Source: AWTP1-13 sp963770295 (GTDB taxonomy: Bacteria > Pseudomonadota > Alphaproteobacteria > Rhizobiales > Hyphomicrobiaceae). Taken from it: DNA of 64,000 nucleotides. How positions within the stretch are numbered: position 1 is the first letter of the stretch; the number at the start of each line of letters is the position of its first letter. Position numbers and translations under genes: made by a program. The notes under the pieces are model-generated. The model searched no databases. It saw only the letters and a list, made by a program, of their open reading frames with translations, and had not been told where the DNA came from. Where the stretch lies: assembly GCA_963770295.1 (NCBI GenBank), contig CAVYPA010000025.1:32632-96631 (forward strand). Reading direction: 5' to 3'. Below are positions 62,105 to 64,000 of this stretch, one piece after another.

Positions 62105-63391
62105 ATGCTGTCCGCTTTCGTCGTGTGCGCGGGCAAGGGGATGCTGGGGCTTGCGCTGGTCGTGGTTGGAGGGTTGTGCAGCATGCCAGCCATGGCAAAC
62201 GTGTCGCCTCGACCCGTCGTCGTCGGTGCCGAAGTCCTTCTCGCCAGTGGCTTCGCCAGTCTCGCGGGTAAGCGGGTCGGCCTCATTGCCAATCAGACCA
62301 GCCTCGCCAACGGATCCCACCTTGCCGACCTGCTGAAGGCTGCCCCCGGCGTCAGGCTCGCCGCCATCCTTGCGCCGGAGCACGGTTTCCGCGGCGCTAG
62401 CGAGGCGGGAGCAAGCGTCGGCCATGCGGTCGATGAAAAGACCGGCGTGCCCGTGTGGAGCCTTTACGGGCGCGCCCGGAAGCCGACGCCAGCCATGTTG
62501 CGGGGCATCGATGTGCTCGTGTTCGATGTGCAGGATATCGGTGCGCGCTTTTACACCTACATCTCGACCCTGGGCCTCGCCATGCAGGCCGCCGCCGCCG
62601 CCAAGATCCCCTTTGTCGTGCTCGATCGGCCCAACCCGCTCGGCGGCGACGACGTCGCGGGCTTTGTGCTGGAGGGGTCGTTGCGCTCCTTTGTCGGCCA
62701 ATACCCGATCCCGATCGTGCACGGACTGACGGTTGGCGAGATCGCGCGCATGATCAAGGGCGAAGGCTGGCTCGACGGCCTGGAACGCCTCGATCTTAAA
62801 ATCGTCAAGATGGAAAACTGGCAGCGCGCGATGCGCTGGCCCGAAACGCGGTTGACCTGGGTGCCGACCAGCCCAAACATCCCGACCTTTCAGTCCGCCC
62901 TCCTGTATCCCGGCATCGGTCTCGTGGGCGAGACCAATGTCAACGAAGGCCGAGGAACGGCCACCCCCTTTGCCGTTTTCGGTGCCCCTTGGCTGCAGGC
63001 GCCGCGCCTCATCGAGCGCCTCAACCGAGGGGCGCTGGCAGGGGTTCGCTTCGAGGCCGCCAGCTATGTTCCCGTTTCCATCGCCGGCGTGGCCAAGCAC
63101 CCACGCTTTGTCGGGCAACGCGTCAGCGGTGTGCGGCTCATCGTGACCGATGGCGCGCGCGTGCGACCCCTCGAAATCGGCGTGCACGTGCTGGCGGCGC
63201 TCACCGCGGAGGCCCGCGCGGCGGGCGTCAGGCGGTTTGTCGCCAACGTGGGAATGTTTCATGCCCTGGCCGGCACAAAGCGGCTCTATCGGATGCTGCT
63301 CGACGGTCGGGAGGCCAGCGCCATTGTTGCCGCTTGGCACAATGAGGTTGAGGCTTTTAATGCGCTTCGGGCCAAGTATCTCCTCTATTGA
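62105..63391 (+). CDS. namZ: Exo-beta-N-acetylmuramidase-like protein (DUF1343/NamZ)
   Basis: 428 residues from ATG 62105, which begins a signal peptide (MLSAFVVCAGKGMLGLALVV VGGLCSMPAMA); the frame is open to ATG 62015, directly after the lyase stop. DUF1343 landmarks: RVGLIANQTSLANG, ILAPEHGFRG, DVQDIGARFYTYISTLGLAM, VVLDRPNPLGG and GETNVNEGRGTATPF. NamZ removes MurNAc from the non-reducing end of peptidoglycan fragments. Exported to the periplasm; no other cell-wall recycling genes are adjacent. Confidence 0.9.
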   Translation: MLSAFVVCAGKGMLGLALVVVGGLCSMPAMANVSPRPVVVGAEVLLASGFASLAGKRVGLIANQTSLANGSHLADLLKAAPGVRLAAILAPEHGFRGASEAGASVGHAVDEKTGVPVWSLYGRARKPTPAMLRGIDVLVFDVQDIGARFYTYISTLGLAMQAAAAAKIPFVVLDRPNPLGGDDVAGFVLEGSLRSFVGQYPIPIVHGLTVGEIARMIKGEGWLDGLERLDLKIVKMENWQRAMRWPETRLTWVPTSPNIPTFQSALLYPGIGLVGETNVNEGRGTATPFAVFGAPWLQAPRLIERLNRGALAGVRFEAASYVPVSIAGVAKHPRFVGQRVSGVRLIVTDGARVRPLEIGVHVLAALTAEARAAGVRRFVANVGMFHALAGTKRLYRMLLDGREASAIVAAWHNEVEAFNALRAKYLLY

Positions 63392-63627
63392 GGCGCTGCC
63401 ACACCGCACTACTTTTGCCTGCTAATCCCCAGCTGCCGCCGGGCAAGATGGGCCCGCCCCCTAACCGGCAGCCCCTGCCGTCAATCCCAGTCTGCGGCAC
63501 GCCGATCCCCATCGGGGGCAGTCAACGGGCGACAGGACGCTTAGCAGCGGCTAAGGTCTCCGGAGCGTTATCGGCTCGCCCTTTCGCTGCGGTGTGGGGC
63601 GGGCATGGTGGCAAGACGGGGGGCCGT

Positions 63628-64000
63628 ATGACCATGTCGCACGAGCATAGCTTTGCCTCGGCAGGAACGCTCGTTTCCTTGTTGGCGGCGCGCAAGATCT
63701 CCGCCGTCGAACTGTGTGACCTCGCCATTCAGCGCGTCGAAGCGGTCGATCGGGCCATCAACGCGGTCGTCGTGCGTGATTTCGAGCGCGCGCGCGAAGC
63801 GGCAAAGGATGCCGATGCTCGGCGCGCCAGGGGTGACGGCGGCGCGCTGCTCGGCCTGCCGGTCACCGTCAAGGAGGCCTACAATGTGGCCGGGCTGCCC
63901 ACGACATGGGGCTTCACGACGGCCAAGGACTTCCGGCCGCCGGAAGACGCGCTCGCGGTCACGCGGCTCAAGGCGGCCGGTGCCGTCATCATCGGCAAAA
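63628..64000 (+). CDS. Amidase-signature family protein, 3' end cut by window edge
   Basis: Frame from ATG 63628 (or ATG 63634) to the window edge, 124 codons without stop. SLLAARKISAVELCDLAIQR VEAVDRAINAVVVRDFERAR EAA is the N-terminal helix pair; LLGLPVTVKEAYNVAGLPTT WG contains the catalytic Lys of the Ser-Ser-Lys triad. The Gly/Ser-rich signature lies beyond the edge. Hydrolyses an amide; substrate unknown. Confidence 0.88.
   Translation, partial: MTMSHEHSFASAGTLVSLLAARKISAVELCDLAIQRVEAVDRAINAVVVRDFERAREAAKDADARRARGDGGALLGLPVTVKEAYNVAGLPTTWGFTTAKDFRPPEDALAVTRLKAAGAVIIGK

Noticed and set aside
61148..63409. 753-codon open frame on the minus strand
   Set aside because: Antisense to the CitE-like and NamZ genes, both clearly real; composition is shadow-like.
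1..64000. CRISPR arrays
   Set aside because: No run of regularly spaced short direct repeats was seen; the only tandem repeat is the 15-bp coding repeat in livF.

Overview
The window is high-GC bacterial DNA. Gene content points to an alphaproteobacterium, probably Hyphomicrobiales close to Bradyrhizobiaceae: small hypothetical families and IS groups typical of rhizobial accessory DNA, PRC-barrel, SHOCT and Omp25/31-type envelope proteins, an Azospirillum-type 2-keto-3-deoxyarabonate dehydratase and a Caulobacter-XylB-like dehydrogenase. The placement comes from recognising families by eye; no search was run.

Left part (1-38 kb) is a decaying accessory region. It holds a secreted PRC-barrel protein cut by the window edge, a SHOCT protein, a serine-recombinase remnant, a cytochrome P450, a SAM/class III cyclase/ATPase/TPR signalling gene with one frameshift, a Tat-exported SMP-30-type lactonase, an outer-membrane barrel gene with one internal stop, and remnants of IS91, IS1380, IS110, IS630, possibly IS21, and group II intron reverse transcriptase. 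Between 17.2 and 20.6 kb lies an intact two-gene unit: a serine hydrolase and a membrane metallophosphoesterase. From 21 to 38 kb come many small hypothetical genes, two diverged copies of a ~480-bp structured repeat that each contain a tiny hydrophobic peptide and a twin hairpin, a second ~150-bp dispersed repeat, two paralogous coiled-coil genes, several single-lesion pseudogenes (5'-nucleotidase, SRAP/YedK, DUF2493), and a large membrane-anchored TPR-CHAT protease gene.

Right part (38-64 kb) is compact and almost entirely intact. A methyltransferase gene precedes a plus-strand L-arabinose/arabino-oligosaccharide operon (39.1-48.2 kb): a peptide-family ABC importer (binding protein, two permeases, two ATPases), a GH51 alpha-L-arabinofuranosidase, 2-keto-3-deoxyarabonate dehydratase and an XylB-like pentose dehydrogenase. 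Imported oligosaccharides would be cleaved in the cytoplasm and oxidised by a non-phosphorylating route; lactonase, arabonate dehydratase and semialdehyde dehydrogenase are not beside it. Next, on the minus strand (48.3-55.6 kb), is a TetR-controlled set: acyl-CoA ligase plus a complete LIV-type importer. Divergent from the TetR gene across a clear palindromic operator is a MetE-like protein gene, followed by HAD hydrolase and flavin-dependent monooxygenase genes. The end holds a small secreted protein, a NarL/FixJ regulator with one frameshift, a CitE-like lyase, an exo-muramidase (NamZ/DUF1343) and the start of an amidase cut by the window edge.

I saw no rRNA or tRNA gene and no CRISPR array. 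The most unusual material is the repeat family with the tiny membrane peptide at 21.2 and 25.1 kb, the hydrolase-phosphoesterase pair, and the TPR-CHAT protein.
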